A stretch of DNA of 64,000 nt from Azospirillaceae bacterium (GCA_031291675.1 JARLIO010000059.1:117161-181160); one strand, 5' to 3'. Shown: positions 17,697 through 28,276, counted from the first letter of the stretch. Numbers and translations: made by a program. Notes: generated by a model not told the origin, from the letters alone.

Positions 17697-18409
17697 AGCA
17701 AGGATCCCTGCTGCGGCGCCGCGGCAAGACAGGCGATCCCCTCATGAGCGGTGGCATTGACAAAGGATGACACCGCCATCGCGGTCAATAAGCCTGAGGC
17801 CGGCGTGAGATCGGCCTGAAGCAACGATACCGCGGTGCCGGGATCGAGCCAGCGGTCCACCGCGTCCCGGCCCAGGATTGCCGGCATGCGATCATGCGTC
17901 GGGGCACGCCAACCGCGCCCGGCCTCACCCGGCGGCGGCAGGACAGTCCCGGCCGGGACCGTGATGATCGTGACGCTCTGCAACGGCGCGTCCGAACCGG
18001 TGCCGCCAGGACCGCGCCAGTACTGCCACAGCGCGGCGAATGCCAGGGTTCCGCCATCACGGTGCACGAAGCGGTAGGGCTGGCGCGCCGGCCCCTCCCA
18101 TTCGTAATAGCCATCGGCCAGCACGAGGCAACGGCGTTTCAGGAACGGTTCGCAAAACGCCGCTTTCGTGAGCAAGGTTTCGGCGCGGGCATTGATCATC
18201 CGGCTGCCAATCTTCGGGTCGGCGGCCCCGGCGGGAACCAGGCCCCAGCGCAGCATCACCAGACAGCGCCGGCCGCCCTCAACCCGAACCGCGGCGACGT
18301 CCTGAGTCGGCGTGATATTGTAGCGCGGCGGCAGGGCCGGTCGATTCGCGAAGCCGTATTCGGCGCCCAATATCTCCACCGGCGTCGCCAGACTGAAGCG
18401 CCCGCACAT
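17693..18409 (-). CDS. SRAP-domain protein (YedK/HMCES family)
   Basis: A 238-residue SOS response-associated peptidase family protein. Cys2 (MCGRFS) becomes N-terminal after Met removal and forms the thiazolidine crosslink with abasic sites in single-stranded DNA. The conserved Asn (INARAET), Glu (DGYYEW) and His (THDRMPAIL) are all present, so the protein should be active. It shields and self-releases from abasic sites during replication. GGGGGG lies just before the ATG. It is coupled to the exported SNase-like gene, an odd pairing. Confidence 0.93.
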   Translation of the reverse strand: MCGRFSLATPVEILGAEYGFANRPALPPRYNITPTQDVAAVRVEGGRRCLVMLRWGLVPAGAADPKIGSRMINARAETLLTKAAFCEPFLKRRCLVLADGYYEWEGPARQPYRFVHRDGGTLAFAALWQYWRGPGGTGSDAPLQSVTIITVPAGTVLPPPGEAGRGWRAPTHDRMPAILGRDAVDRWLDPGTAVSLLQADLTPASGLLTAMAVSSFVNATAHEGIACLAAAPQQGSLL

Positions 18410-18505
18410 GATCCCCCCCTTCCAGCCATCCCGGATCCTGATCTGGTGGAGGACCGGCCTGTCGCCAAGCCCTGGCCGCAGCGGATGCCGGTCCCCTCGC
18501 CGGTG

Positions 18506-19495
18506 TCACCAATGCAGGGCGGCGGTATGAACCGGAGCGTCCCACAGCCGGAGCAGACGATCATCGACCATCGAAACCGTCAGGGAACACCCTGCCATAT
18601 CCAGCGACGTAACATAGTTGCCGACCAGGCCACGGGCAATCGTGATGCCGTGACGCGCCAATTCCGCCCGCGCCATTTCCGCCATCAGATAGAGTTCAAG
18701 CAAGGGCGTGGCGCCGAACCCGTTGACCAGCAGGATCGCCGGGCCCTGGCCCTTCTCCGCCAGCTTGAGATCGGCAACGATTGTCGAGATCATCTCTTCG
18801 GCAATCGACCGGGCCGTGCCCAGGGGGACGCGCCGACGTCCCGGTTCGCCATGGATGCCGACGCCCATCTCCATCTCGGTATCATCGATATCGAAGGTCG
18901 GGCGGCCCGCGGCGGGAACCGTGCAACTCGTCAGCGCCACCCCCATCGAGCGGGTCCGGGCATTGACCTCGACGCCGAGCAGACGGCAGTCTTCCAGCGA
19001 CGCCCGGGTCTCCGCCAGTGCCCCGACCATCTTCTCGACAATCATGGTGCCGGCGACGCCGCGCCGCCCGGTGGTGTAGGTCGAGTTCTCGACGGCAACA
19101 TCGTCATCGGTCACCACGGTCGCGATCTTGCCCTCGGCCATCTCCACGGCCATCTCGAAATTCATCCGATCGCCGGCATAGTTCTTGACGATCAGCAGGA
19201 CCCCCGGGTCACCCGCCACGGCATTGATCGCCGCCAGCATCTGGTCGGGGGTGGGCGAGGTGAAGACATGGCCTGGACAGGCCGCGTCGAGCATGCCCGT
19301 GCCGATGAAGCCGGCATGCAGGGGCTCATGGCCACTACCGCCACCGGAAATCACGGCAACCTTGCTCTTGTCCGGCATCGCGCGGCGGACAAACAAGTTG
19401 CCCTCGCCCAGCGCCACGATATCACCATGTATGGCGGCAAAGCCTGACAGGCTTTCGGCCAGCATATCATCGACATTATTGACGAACTTCTTCAT
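18506..19495 (-). CDS. dhaK: Dihydroxyacetone kinase subunit DhaK (paralogue 1)
   Basis: A 329-residue DhaK. The substrate-binding His is in GVGIHGEPGRRR, with the GGGSGHEPLHAGFIG loop, FTSPTPDQ and LLVNGFGATPLLELY. DhaK binds dihydroxyacetone (or a related ketose) covalently through this His while DhaL transfers phosphate. GAGGAGAA precedes ATG 19495. It is the last gene of the cluster and a second copy; the paralogue at 21938-22927 shares the same motifs but differs in the C-terminal half and terminal residues. Confidence 0.93.
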   Translation of the reverse strand: MKKFVNNVDDMLAESLSGFAAIHGDIVALGEGNLFVRRAMPDKSKVAVISGGGSGHEPLHAGFIGTGMLDAACPGHVFTSPTPDQMLAAINAVAGDPGVLLIVKNYAGDRMNFEMAVEMAEGKIATVVTDDDVAVENSTYTTGRRGVAGTMIVEKMVGALAETRASLEDCRLLGVEVNARTRSMGVALTSCTVPAAGRPTFDIDDTEMEMGVGIHGEPGRRRVPLGTARSIAEEMISTIVADLKLAEKGQGPAILLVNGFGATPLLELYLMAEMARAELARHGITIARGLVGNYVTSLDMAGCSLTVSMVDDRLLRLWDAPVHTAALHW

Positions 19496-19637
19496 GCGTT
19501 TTCTCCTCTGGGATTTTTTTGATGCGGCAATCGAGTCTCTCGGCTGGTGAACGGACCGGCATGGCGCCGGTCCCGTCACCTCCCGTCCGGATTTGCCGTC
19601 GCCGGACGAAGGGTGAACCCTTCCATTCGAAAGGCGG

Positions 19638-20393
19638 TCACGGCCCGGCCGTGGCGGCGGCCGCCGCCGCCGCCGGTTCCAGGCGGCCCCGGTCACCGTC
19701 GAGCGTCACCAAAGCTCCGGCCTTGATGTTGATCGCGCCCAGCCGGGTGACCATCGGCACCCCGCGGGACCGCGCCAGCATCGCGACATGGCTGGCGGGC
19801 GAACCGGCCGCCAGCGCGACGGCGGCGGCGTGGTTCCAGTCGATCGCCAGAAAACGCGACGGCGGCAGATCCTCGGCGAAGATGATCGCCCCTTCGGGAA
19901 CGACATCGTCGGCGACGCGGCCGCCGGTCAAGGCGACGAGAACGCGATCGCGCAGGTCGGCAAGATCGGAAGCCCGGGCGGCGAACACCTCGTCATCAGC
20001 CGCGGCAAACTCGGCAATGAGTCCGCCGATGGCCTGCGACCAGGCGATCGGCGCGGCCATGCCCTGCCCAATCGCGGCGAACACCGGGGCGATCAACTCG
20101 TCGTCGGACAACAGGCCGATCTGAAAGGCCAGGATTGCGGCCCCCTCCCCGCCCGGCTCGGCCAATGCCGACAGGGCCGCGGTCGCGACGTCGGCCGCGC
20201 TCAGAAATTTCTGCCGTTCCCCGGGCCGCAGCGCCACGGCGATCGGCGCGACGGCCGGATCCGCGACGCCGACGTCGATGCCGGCGGGGCGTTCGAGACG
20301 AACCAACGGGCCCGTGGCGATCCCCGGCGCCGTGGCCCGACCGCTGTAAACCCCGATTTCACGGGAGGAATGCTCAGGCGACAATTCCGTCAT
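19638..20393 (-). CDS. Stand-alone Enzyme I N-terminal-like protein (split DhaM component)
   Basis: A 251-residue protein matching only the N-terminal half of PTS Enzyme I: GRATAPGIATGPLVRLE at the start, an HPr-binding helical part, then the phospho-His domain with AGSPASHVAMLARSRGVPMV, where the His should carry phosphate. The PEP-binding TIM barrel is missing. In many bacteria this unit is the C-terminal domain of a three-domain DhaM; here it is separate. It should pass phosphate to the neighbouring HPr. ATG 20393 is preferred, with an adjacent in-frame GTG at 20396. It lies 26 bp after the HPr gene. Confidence 0.8.
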   Translation of the reverse strand: MTELSPEHSSREIGVYSGRATAPGIATGPLVRLERPAGIDVGVADPAVAPIAVALRPGERQKFLSAADVATAALSALAEPGGEGAAILAFQIGLLSDDELIAPVFAAIGQGMAAPIAWSQAIGGLIAEFAAADDEVFAARASDLADLRDRVLVALTGGRVADDVVPEGAIIFAEDLPPSRFLAIDWNHAAAVALAAGSPASHVAMLARSRGVPMVTRLGAINIKAGALVTLDGDRGRLEPAAAAAAATAGP

Positions 20394-20418
20394 CACGCAT
20401 CATCCTTTGGCCCGCAAC

Positions 20419-20706
20419 TCAGGCCGGTTGATCGGGAAAATCCCGGGTCACAAGGTCAACCATCGCCGCGACCGCCGCTTCGGCATCGGTTCCCTCGCCA
20501 CGGAAATACAGCGCGGCACCGGCGCGCACCTTGAGGCCCATGACCTTGACCAGGCTGGCGGCGTTGACCCAGGGTCCCTCGGAGCCCGCCGCGATCGAAA
20601 CGGCGGCATCAAAACGCTTGGCCAGCTTGGTCATCTTGATCGCCGGGCGGGCATGCAACCCCACCGGATCACGGATGACGGCATCGCCAAAAACCGGGTT
20701 ACTCAT
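20419..20706 (-). CDS. HPr-family phosphocarrier (split DhaM component)
   Basis: A 95-residue HPr with the phospho-His site DPVGLHARPAIKMTKLAKRF at the N-terminus and the central segment NAASLVKVMGLKVRAGAAL in place of the usual Ser46 region. It should relay phosphate from the EI-like protein to the EIIA domain of DhaM. ATG 20706 has AAGGA about 10 nt upstream; a TTG six bases earlier is less likely. It sits between dhaM and the EI-like gene. Confidence 0.9.
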   Translation of the reverse strand: MSNPVFGDAVIRDPVGLHARPAIKMTKLAKRFDAAVSIAAGSEGPWVNAASLVKVMGLKVRAGAALYFRGEGTDAEAAVAAMVDLVTRDFPDQPA

Positions 20707-20750
20707 CGACAATGATCCTTCATCTTCGGGGCGGGACCGGTTAGCGGCGC

Positions 20751-21152
20751 TCAGGGGGCCCGGAGCGCTTCGGCCTCGGCGCGGACCGCGGCAAGGTCGG
20801 CACCGCCCGCGGCCTCGGTCGCCGCAAAGATCGCGCCTTCGACAATCGGGGCCTCACAGACCACGACCAGCCCCTGACGGTCCTCCGCCAGCATCTCGAT
20901 CGCCATTTCAGCGTTGGTCTGGGCGCCGCCGAGATCAACCAGGATCGCAACGCCGCGCGGGGTCCAGGCCTTGTCGATCGCCTCCAGGATCGCCGGGACA
21001 TGGGTACCAAGCCCGCCGTCGACATTGCCGCCGCACCAGGCGACCTTGACCTCGATCCCCACCATCTGGGCCACCATGTCGGCGACGCCACGGGCAACGT
21101 CAGGGGAGTGGGACACGATGACGATGCCGACATTATCGTTGCTGTCGCTCAT
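20751..21152 (-). CDS. dhaM: DhaM EIIA-mannose-type phosphotransferase subunit
   Basis: A 133-residue EIIA(Man)-fold protein. The active His is in GIVIVSHSPDVARGVADM, followed by GGNVDGGLGTHVPAILEAI and VAILVDLGGAQTNAEMAIE. DhaM phosphorylates the ADP bound to DhaL from phospho-HPr. Only the EIIA domain is encoded; the HPr and EI-like domains are separate genes just downstream. ATG 21152 overlaps the dhaL TGA (ATGA). Confidence 0.92.
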   Translation of the reverse strand: MSDSNDNVGIVIVSHSPDVARGVADMVAQMVGIEVKVAWCGGNVDGGLGTHVPAILEAIDKAWTPRGVAILVDLGGAQTNAEMAIEMLAEDRQGLVVVCEAPIVEGAIFAATEAAGGADLAAVRAEAEALRAP

Positions 21153-21787
21153 GGCGCGGGATCCTTGCTGAGGGCGTCGCACAGGGCTTCAATCAGGAGC
21201 TGGCTCGATCGGGCACCGGGATCCATGTGGCCGATGCTGCGTTCGCCCAGGAATGAGGCGCGGCCCTTGCTCGCACGCAGCGGGACCGTGGCCGCGGCGC
21301 CGGCGGCAGCCGCCGCCTTCACCCGGTCGCCGAGGTCGGCGCCCCCGGCCCGCACGACGGCAAGCACCGGGACCAGCGTGTCGAGCATGGTCTTCTCGCC
21401 GGCCTGGGACCGGCCCCGGCTCATCACCGACTGGATCCCGGCGTCGAGCAGATCGGCCGCGCACGCCAGCGTCAGCGGCTGATCACCGAGCGCCTTGCCC
21501 ATCGCCAGGGCCAGGCTGCCATAAAGCGGCCCCGAGGCGCCGCCGACGGTCATCACCAGCGTCGTTCCGATGCTCTTCAACAAGGCGGGCGGCGCGTCGG
21601 CCGAACCATCCAGCTTGGCCAAAATCGCCTCAAAGCCCCGTTTCATATTGAGCCCGTGATCGCCATCGCCGATAGCCTGATCGAGCCGCGACAATTCCTC
21701 GGTGTGATCAATGATGGCGACGGCCATTGCCCGAACCGCCGCCTTGAGGGCGTCGGTGGAAAGGGGCGTGCTTGCCGTGTCCGTCAT
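21149..21787 (-). CDS. dhaL: Dihydroxyacetone kinase subunit DhaL
   Basis: A 212-residue DhaL with the Mg-ADP binding motif QAIGDGDHGLNMKRGF, the SGPLYGSLALAMG segment, RSQAGEKTMLDTLVPV and C-terminal ASFLGERSIGHMDPGA. DhaL holds ADP as a cofactor rephosphorylated by DhaM and transfers the phosphate to the ketose on DhaK. AAGGAGG lies 6 nt before the ATG. It follows the second DhaK by about 150 bp and is coupled to dhaM. Confidence 0.95.
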   Translation of the reverse strand: MTDTASTPLSTDALKAAVRAMAVAIIDHTEELSRLDQAIGDGDHGLNMKRGFEAILAKLDGSADAPPALLKSIGTTLVMTVGGASGPLYGSLALAMGKALGDQPLTLACAADLLDAGIQSVMSRGRSQAGEKTMLDTLVPVLAVVRAGGADLGDRVKAAAAAGAAATVPLRASKGRASFLGERSIGHMDPGARSSQLLIEALCDALSKDPAP

Positions 21788-21937
21788 GACAGGCCTCCTT
21801 CAGCTTGTTGTTGTTGGTGGTGGCAGCTTGTTGTCGGTTGACACGAACGGTCCGGCGATGCGGACAGATCCGTTGGTTTGCCGCCGCCTTTCCGGATAAG
21901 GAACCAGGGCCGGGACAATCGCGTCATGACGCGGCGG

Positions 21938-22927
21938 TCACAAACCGCGGCGCAACGCCGGGGTACAGACCGGTGCGTCCCAGAAGCGCGTAATTTCGCG
22001 ATCCAGCAGACAGACCGTGACCGAGGCGCCGGCCATTTCCAGCGCGGTTGCAAAGGTCCCGACCAGCGAACGGGTCACCTTCAGGCCCGCCTGGTCCAGA
22101 CATCGGGCCGCGCTGTCGAACAGGAGATATTGCTCGATCAGCGGCGTGGCGCCGAACCCGTTGATGAAGAGGAGCACCTCGGTGCCGGGTCGCGGTGCGA
22201 GGTCACTGAGGATGGCGTCGATCAGGTCGGCGACGATGGCGTCGGCCGGCTGCAACGGCTCCCGGCTGCGCCCCGGCTCACCATGCAGGCCGACGCCCAC
22301 CTCGATTTCGTTATCCGCGATCTCAAAGCTCGGCCGCCCGCCGGCCGGAACGACGCACGAGGTCAGCGCCACCCCCATCGAGGCACTGACTTTGTTGACC
22401 CGCTCCGCCAATGCCTTGCAGGCATGGAGGTCCCAGCCCTCCTCCGCCGCGGCGCCGACCACTTTTTCGACCAGGACCGTGCCGGCAACGCCGCGACGGC
22501 CGGTCATGTGCGGGGCATGGAGCGCCGTGACATCGTCGTCGACCATGGCGATCACATTGTCGATCTCCAGCATCTCGCTGGCCATATGGAAGTCCCGGCT
22601 GTCGCCAGGGTAGTTCTTGACGATAAAGAGGATGCCGCGCCCGCCATTGACCGCGTGCGCCGCGGCAATCATCTGGTCGGGACGCGGTGACGTGAACACC
22701 TGCCCCGGGCAGGCGGCGTCCAGCATGCCGGCGCCGACGAAACCGACATGCAGCGGCTCGTGCCCCGAACCGCCGCCGGAAATGACCGCAACCTTTGGTC
22801 GGGGCCGCCCCTTGCGCTTGACGAATGTCGGATTGAAGTGGACCTCGACCAGATCGGCCTGCGCACGGCCGAATCCGGACAGGCTTTCCTCGATCAGACG
22901 GTCAACGCTGTTGATAAACTTCTTCAT
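21938..22927 (-). CDS. dhaK: Dihydroxyacetone kinase subunit DhaK (paralogue 2, first gene)
   Basis: A 329-residue DhaK with substrate His in GVGLHGEPGRSR, GGGSGHEPLHVGFVG and LLFINGFGATPLIEQY. The cluster therefore has two complete DhaK subunits for one DhaL, suggesting two substrates or a regulatory copy. ATG 22927 is preceded by a G-rich GGGGGGATT. It is the first gene of the dha cluster, downstream of the LacI-type gene and its terminator. Confidence 0.93.
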   Translation of the reverse strand: MKKFINSVDRLIEESLSGFGRAQADLVEVHFNPTFVKRKGRPRPKVAVISGGGSGHEPLHVGFVGAGMLDAACPGQVFTSPRPDQMIAAAHAVNGGRGILFIVKNYPGDSRDFHMASEMLEIDNVIAMVDDDVTALHAPHMTGRRGVAGTVLVEKVVGAAAEEGWDLHACKALAERVNKVSASMGVALTSCVVPAGGRPSFEIADNEIEVGVGLHGEPGRSREPLQPADAIVADLIDAILSDLAPRPGTEVLLFINGFGATPLIEQYLLFDSAARCLDQAGLKVTRSLVGTFATALEMAGASVTVCLLDREITRFWDAPVCTPALRRGL

Positions 22928-23077
22928 GGACAATCCCCCCCGAGGATCGCGCCGCTGGCGCTTTTTCCGGATGCTCGATCCGCAAATCGGCCCGGTTTTT
23001 CGTTGTCCGCTCGGGCTCTCTGCGAAGCCCTTCCTGGTTTGCCGGTGACGGCCCCCGATTCAACAATCCAAACATCG

Positions 23078-23108
23078 CGCCAACCGAAAGCCGAAATCCC
23101 GGTTGGCG
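23078..23108 (-). terminator. Hairpin after the LacI-type gene
   Basis: The arms 23078-23086 and 23100-23108 are perfectly complementary over 9 bp with a 13-nt loop, 19 bp past the regulator stop. The minus strand continues into a T-rich stretch. It probably ends the regulator transcript, so the dha genes need their own promoter in 22928-23077. Confidence 0.6.
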
Positions 23109-23126
23109 ATTGTCAGCCTGACATCC

Positions 23127-24161
23127 TCATGACAGGTTTTCCACGGTGATAATTTCCAGCTTTGGTGGTGCTGCGATGAGCGGGCCGCGCAGATTCTCCT
23201 TGAGTGCCAGCATCGCCTTCGCCGCGTAGAGCGTGCAGGTGGCGATATCCTGGCCCAGAATAAAGCTCAGCGCCCCGGCGGCCAGCAGCCTCTTGTTGCC
23301 TTCGGTCAGATCATGCGCCACCGCGGTGAAGCAAGGCCCGACCCCCGCGTCATGGCAGGCGCGGATCACGCCCGCGGTCGCGCCACCAACATGATAGAGC
23401 CCGGCAAAAGTCGCGGCACCGCCCGAGCGCACCAGCACCGCGGCAACGGCGGCGCGGGCCGCCTCATCCGTGTCCGGCAGATCGAGCAGGCGCACAATCT
23501 CGATATCGGGAGCGCGCTCCTCCATGATCTGCAGGAAGCCGACGCGCCGATCGATCTCGGCCGAATAACGCGTCGCCTCCGAGACCAGCAAAACCTTGGC
23601 CGGGCGCGCGGCGCCGATGATACGGCTGATCAGCAGCCCGGCCGTCCGCCCCGCGGCGCGGTTGTCGACACCGATATGCATCGCCCGCAACGAACCGCCG
23701 ATGTCGGACAACAAGGTGACCACATGAACGCCGGTGCGGACCAGTTCGTTGATCGCCAGCTTGATCGGCGGCAGGTCCGGCGCCAACAGCACGACGCCGT
23801 CGAAATCCGCCAGCTTCAGCAAGGCATCGGCGAAGGCCGACGAATTGCCGGTGTCGATCCGGAACGCCACCTCGGTGATATACTGATGACGGAACTCGCC
23901 GGCCAACTGGGCGATCTGCCGGTCAATCGCGTCGTACAAGGGGGACCGGGTCGCCGGCAGGGCGAATGCCAGGCGAAATCCCAGCGCCTTCAGCGGACGC
24001 CCGCGGGCCAGGGTTGCAATACCGAGCGCCGACATTGCCCCCAGCACCCGCTGCGCGGTCTCGGGCGCAACACCGGAGCGACCGTTCAACACCCGATCAA
24101 CGGTTGCGGTGCCAACCCCGGCGCGCTTTGCGATGTCTGTGATGGTTCTGGCGTTGCTCAT
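23127..24161 (-). CDS. LacI-family transcriptional regulator, likely of the dha cluster
   Basis: A 344-residue regulator. The N-terminal helix-turn-helix is TITDIAKRAGVGTATVDRVLNGRSGVAPETAQRVL, then a periplasmic-binding-type sensor domain (YDAIDRQIAQLAGEF, FDGVVLLAPD, HIGVDNRAAGRTAG). The Thr-Ala-Thr-Val-Asp recognition segment is of the sugar-responsive LacI type. ATG 24161 is used; an in-frame ATG lies 9 bp upstream. Position and direction suggest that it controls the dha genes and senses the ketose or its phosphate. Confidence 0.9.
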   Translation of the reverse strand: MSNARTITDIAKRAGVGTATVDRVLNGRSGVAPETAQRVLGAMSALGIATLARGRPLKALGFRLAFALPATRSPLYDAIDRQIAQLAGEFRHQYITEVAFRIDTGNSSAFADALLKLADFDGVVLLAPDLPPIKLAINELVRTGVHVVTLLSDIGGSLRAMHIGVDNRAAGRTAGLLISRIIGAARPAKVLLVSEATRYSAEIDRRVGFLQIMEERAPDIEIVRLLDLPDTDEAARAAVAAVLVRSGGAATFAGLYHVGGATAGVIRACHDAGVGPCFTAVAHDLTEGNKRLLAAGALSFILGQDIATCTLYAAKAMLALKENLRGPLIAAPPKLEIITVENLS

Positions 24162-25833
<1,672 letters not shown>

Positions 25834-25857
25834 ACAGCGGCTTGCGGAACGAGGCCG

Positions 25858-25882
25858 CAGCGCCGGCGCAAGGCCGGCGCTG
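25858..25882 (+). terminator. Hairpin after the esterase gene
   Basis: The arms 25858-25867 and 25873-25882 form a perfect 10-bp GC-rich stem with a 5-nt loop, 25 bp after the esterase stop. No T tract follows. Confidence 0.55.
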
Positions 25883-26013
25883 CCGGTCAACCCGGCGAAA
25901 AATCCCCAGCCCCAAAAAATGCGCCCGATGCGCCACCCCTGGATACGGGATCACGCCCTCGGCGACGACCAAGGTGTGGTAAGCTATCGCCGTTCGTCGT
26001 GAAAGGATTCGCC

Positions 26014-26784
26014 ATGTCTGCACTCGACCTCGCCCGGCTGGTGCCGGAAGTTCGCGCCATCGCCCGCGAGGCCGGAGAGGTCATCCTGCGCTACTATAAG
26101 GATCCGATCAGCTTCGAGGTCAAGGCCGATGGCAGCCCGGTCACCGATGCTGACCTGGCCGCGGAAGCCGTGATCCTGCCGGCGCTGCATCATCTGACGC
26201 CCGGGATCCCGGTCGTTGCCGAAGAGAGCTTCGACGCCGGGGCGCGCCCGGTTCACGGCGACACCTTCTGGCTGGTCGATGCCCTCGACGGCACCCGCGC
26301 CTTCATCGAGCATAGCGACGAGTTCACCGTCAATATCGGGCTGGTGGTCAACGGGCACCCCGAACTCGGGGTCATCTATATCCCGGCAGAGGAACAACTC
26401 TATTGGGCGGCGGGTCCCGGAACCGCGGCATGGTCGACCCGGCACCGCAGCGAACATCCAATCGCCACACGCCAGCCCGCCGTGGAAGGACTGGTGGTCC
26501 TGACCAGCCGCCGCCATAGCGATGATCGGGCGCTCGCCGATTACCTGGCACACCAGCCCGTGCTGCGTCGCGACCTGTTCAGCAGTTCGCTGAAATTCTG
26601 CCTGATCGCCCGGGGCATGGCCGATCTCTACCCCCGTTTCGGCGCAACCTGCGAATGGGACACCGCGGCCGGGCACGCGATCCTGGCGGCGGCCGGCGGT
26701 CGTGTCGAAACGCTCGACGGCGCCCCGCTGCTTTACGGTAAACCCGGTTTCGACAATCCGTCATTCATCGCCTATGGCCGCTGA
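26014..26784 (+). CDS. cysQ: 3'(2'),5'-bisphosphate nucleotidase CysQ
   Basis: A 256-residue inositol-monophosphatase-family enzyme. Metal-site segments are DGSPVTDADLAAE, PVVAEES, WLVDALDGTRAFI (Ala where many homologues have Pro) and the C-terminal CEWDTAAGHAIL. CysQ turns 3'-phosphoadenosine 5'-phosphate into AMP, clearing a by-product of sulfate assimilation. ATG 26014 has AAAGGA 7 nt upstream. The next gene starts 6 bp after its stop. Confidence 0.9.
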   Translation: MSALDLARLVPEVRAIAREAGEVILRYYKDPISFEVKADGSPVTDADLAAEAVILPALHHLTPGIPVVAEESFDAGARPVHGDTFWLVDALDGTRAFIEHSDEFTVNIGLVVNGHPELGVIYIPAEEQLYWAAGPGTAAWSTRHRSEHPIATRQPAVEGLVVLTSRRHSDDRALADYLAHQPVLRRDLFSSSLKFCLIARGMADLYPRFGATCEWDTAAGHAILAAAGGRVETLDGAPLLYGKPGFDNPSFIAYGR

Positions 26785-26790
26785 GCGGGC

Positions 26791-27600
26791 ATGGACGGGG
26801 ACAGAACCGATACGGTCGGCGCCGCCGCGGTCGCGGTCCTGAGCACAGCGGCACCGGCGCGCAAGGTTGCGCTGACCGCGATCGCCGCTGCGGCCTGGCA
26901 GGCCGGAACCCTGGCCGCCGATGGCGCCGTGTCACCCCCGGATCGCCCGGCGCGCCCGGAACGGCCGGTGCTGCTGGCACCCCGGGAAATGCCCAAACGC
27001 CGCAAGGCCGGCGGACCGGCCAGCCGCGTCGCGATGATCCACGCCCTGGCCCATATCGAGCTCAACGCCATCGACCTGGCCTGGGACATCGTCGCCCGTT
27101 TCGGCGCCGCGATGCCACGGGCGTTTACCACCGACTGGATCGGTGTTGCCGCCGACGAGGCGCGCCATTTCGATCTGCTCAGCCGTCACCTCGCGGCCCT
27201 GGGCGCGGATTACGGCGCGCTGCCCGCGCATGACGGCTTGTGGCAGGCGGCGCAGGAGACCGCGCATGATGTCCTGGCGCGGCTGGCGGTGGTGCCGATG
27301 ATCCTTGAGGCGCGCGGCCTCGACGTCACGCCGGCGATCATCGCCGCCCTCGAACAGGCGGGAGACCGCGAAGGTGCGGCGGCGCTGCGGCTGATCGGCG
27401 AGGAGGAAGTCGGGCACGTCGCCATCGGATGCCGCTGGTTCGAACAGGTCTGCGACCACCGCGGTCTCGACCCGGCGCCAACCTGGCAGGTTTTGGTACA
27501 GCGCCATTTCCGGGGCCATCTGCGGCGCCCCTTCAATCTGACGGCGCGACTCCGTGCCGGCTTCCTGCCCCACTATTACGAACCGATCGCGAGCGACTGA
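26791..27600 (+). CDS. DUF455 ferritin-like (MiaE-related) protein
   Basis: A 269-residue ferritin-like protein. The di-iron ligand helices read HALAHIELNAIDLAWD, ADEARHFDLL, PMILEARGLDV and GEEEVGHVAIGCRWF, giving the expected Glu/ExxH pairs. DUF455 proteins are distantly related to the tRNA hydroxylase MiaE, and their substrate is not established. It forms a two-gene unit with cysQ. Confidence 0.85.
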   Translation: MDGDRTDTVGAAAVAVLSTAAPARKVALTAIAAAAWQAGTLAADGAVSPPDRPARPERPVLLAPREMPKRRKAGGPASRVAMIHALAHIELNAIDLAWDIVARFGAAMPRAFTTDWIGVAADEARHFDLLSRHLAALGADYGALPAHDGLWQAAQETAHDVLARLAVVPMILEARGLDVTPAIIAALEQAGDREGAAALRLIGEEEVGHVAIGCRWFEQVCDHRGLDPAPTWQVLVQRHFRGHLRRPFNLTARLRAGFLPHYYEPIASD

Positions 27601-27630
27601 ACCCAGGCGCACGGGCCCCGGCGGCAACGG

Positions 27631-28056
27631 TCATTGCATCCGCGTTTCGCTCAAGACGCCATTGTCGAACCGGCAGTGATAGTCGACATGGCGGTTCTCG
27701 TTGGTGTTGCTGTAGGGCAGATAGGCGGCCTTGATCGAGATTTCCGACCGACCGCCGTTGCGGGTCAGTTCGGGAACCAGCTCGGTCAAATCGCCGCCGA
27801 CCAGACTTCGTTGCAGGATGTCCTGGCACTGCGCAATCATCTGGACCCCATCCAGCGCCGCCGGCGTCGCAGCGGGGCTCACGGAAACGATGGACCCGGC
27901 GGGATCCCCGGGCGACGCTGCCGAATCCAGGGCGGCATCCGAAGCGGAATTTGGTGTGTTCACCCCTGGCTTGCGCGCGCCCAACCCCGCGGCACAAGCG
28001 ACAAGGGCCAGCAGGGCCGTGGCCAACGCCATCTTGAAAGCAAGCCTTATCGCCAT
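27631..28056 (-). CDS. Putative lipoprotein, function unknown
   Basis: A 141-residue protein with a lipoprotein signal (lipobox LVAC, Cys about 18), a low-complexity Ser/Ala/Pro linker, and a C-terminal domain with QCQDILQRSLVGGDLTELVPE and VDYHCRFDNGVL. The C-terminal part looks like a small secreted beta-rich domain with two Cys; no family recognised. ATG 28056 has GGAG 10 nt upstream; the longer in-frame ORF is Arg-rich and non-coding in character. Confidence 0.7.
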   Translation of the reverse strand: MAIRLAFKMALATALLALVACAAGLGARKPGVNTPNSASDAALDSAASPGDPAGSIVSVSPAATPAALDGVQMIAQCQDILQRSLVGGDLTELVPELTRNGGRSEISIKAAYLPYSNTNENRHVDYHCRFDNGVLSETRMQ

Positions 28057-28219
28057 GGAATCGTCTCCGAAAGGCCCACCGCGCCGGAGCGCCCGGTTCC
28101 GAGGTCTGGGCCGACCCGCTATGCTGTTGCACAAAAGACGGCGGCGTGCACGCCCCGAAAGATCAGACCCGGCCGCGACGGGGCCGGAACCACAAAGCGC
28201 GTCACAAGCTGAGGCGTTC

Positions 28220-28254
28220 CGGGCCCGACGAACCGCTATGGCGCGTCGGGCCCG
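28220..28254 (-). terminator. Hairpin after prfB
   Basis: The arms 28220-28230 and 28244-28254 form a perfect 11-bp stem with a 13-nt loop, beginning 22 bp past the prfB stop. No clear T run is seen. Confidence 0.55.
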
Positions 28255-28276
28255 ACATGGCTTCAGGAATTGGGCT

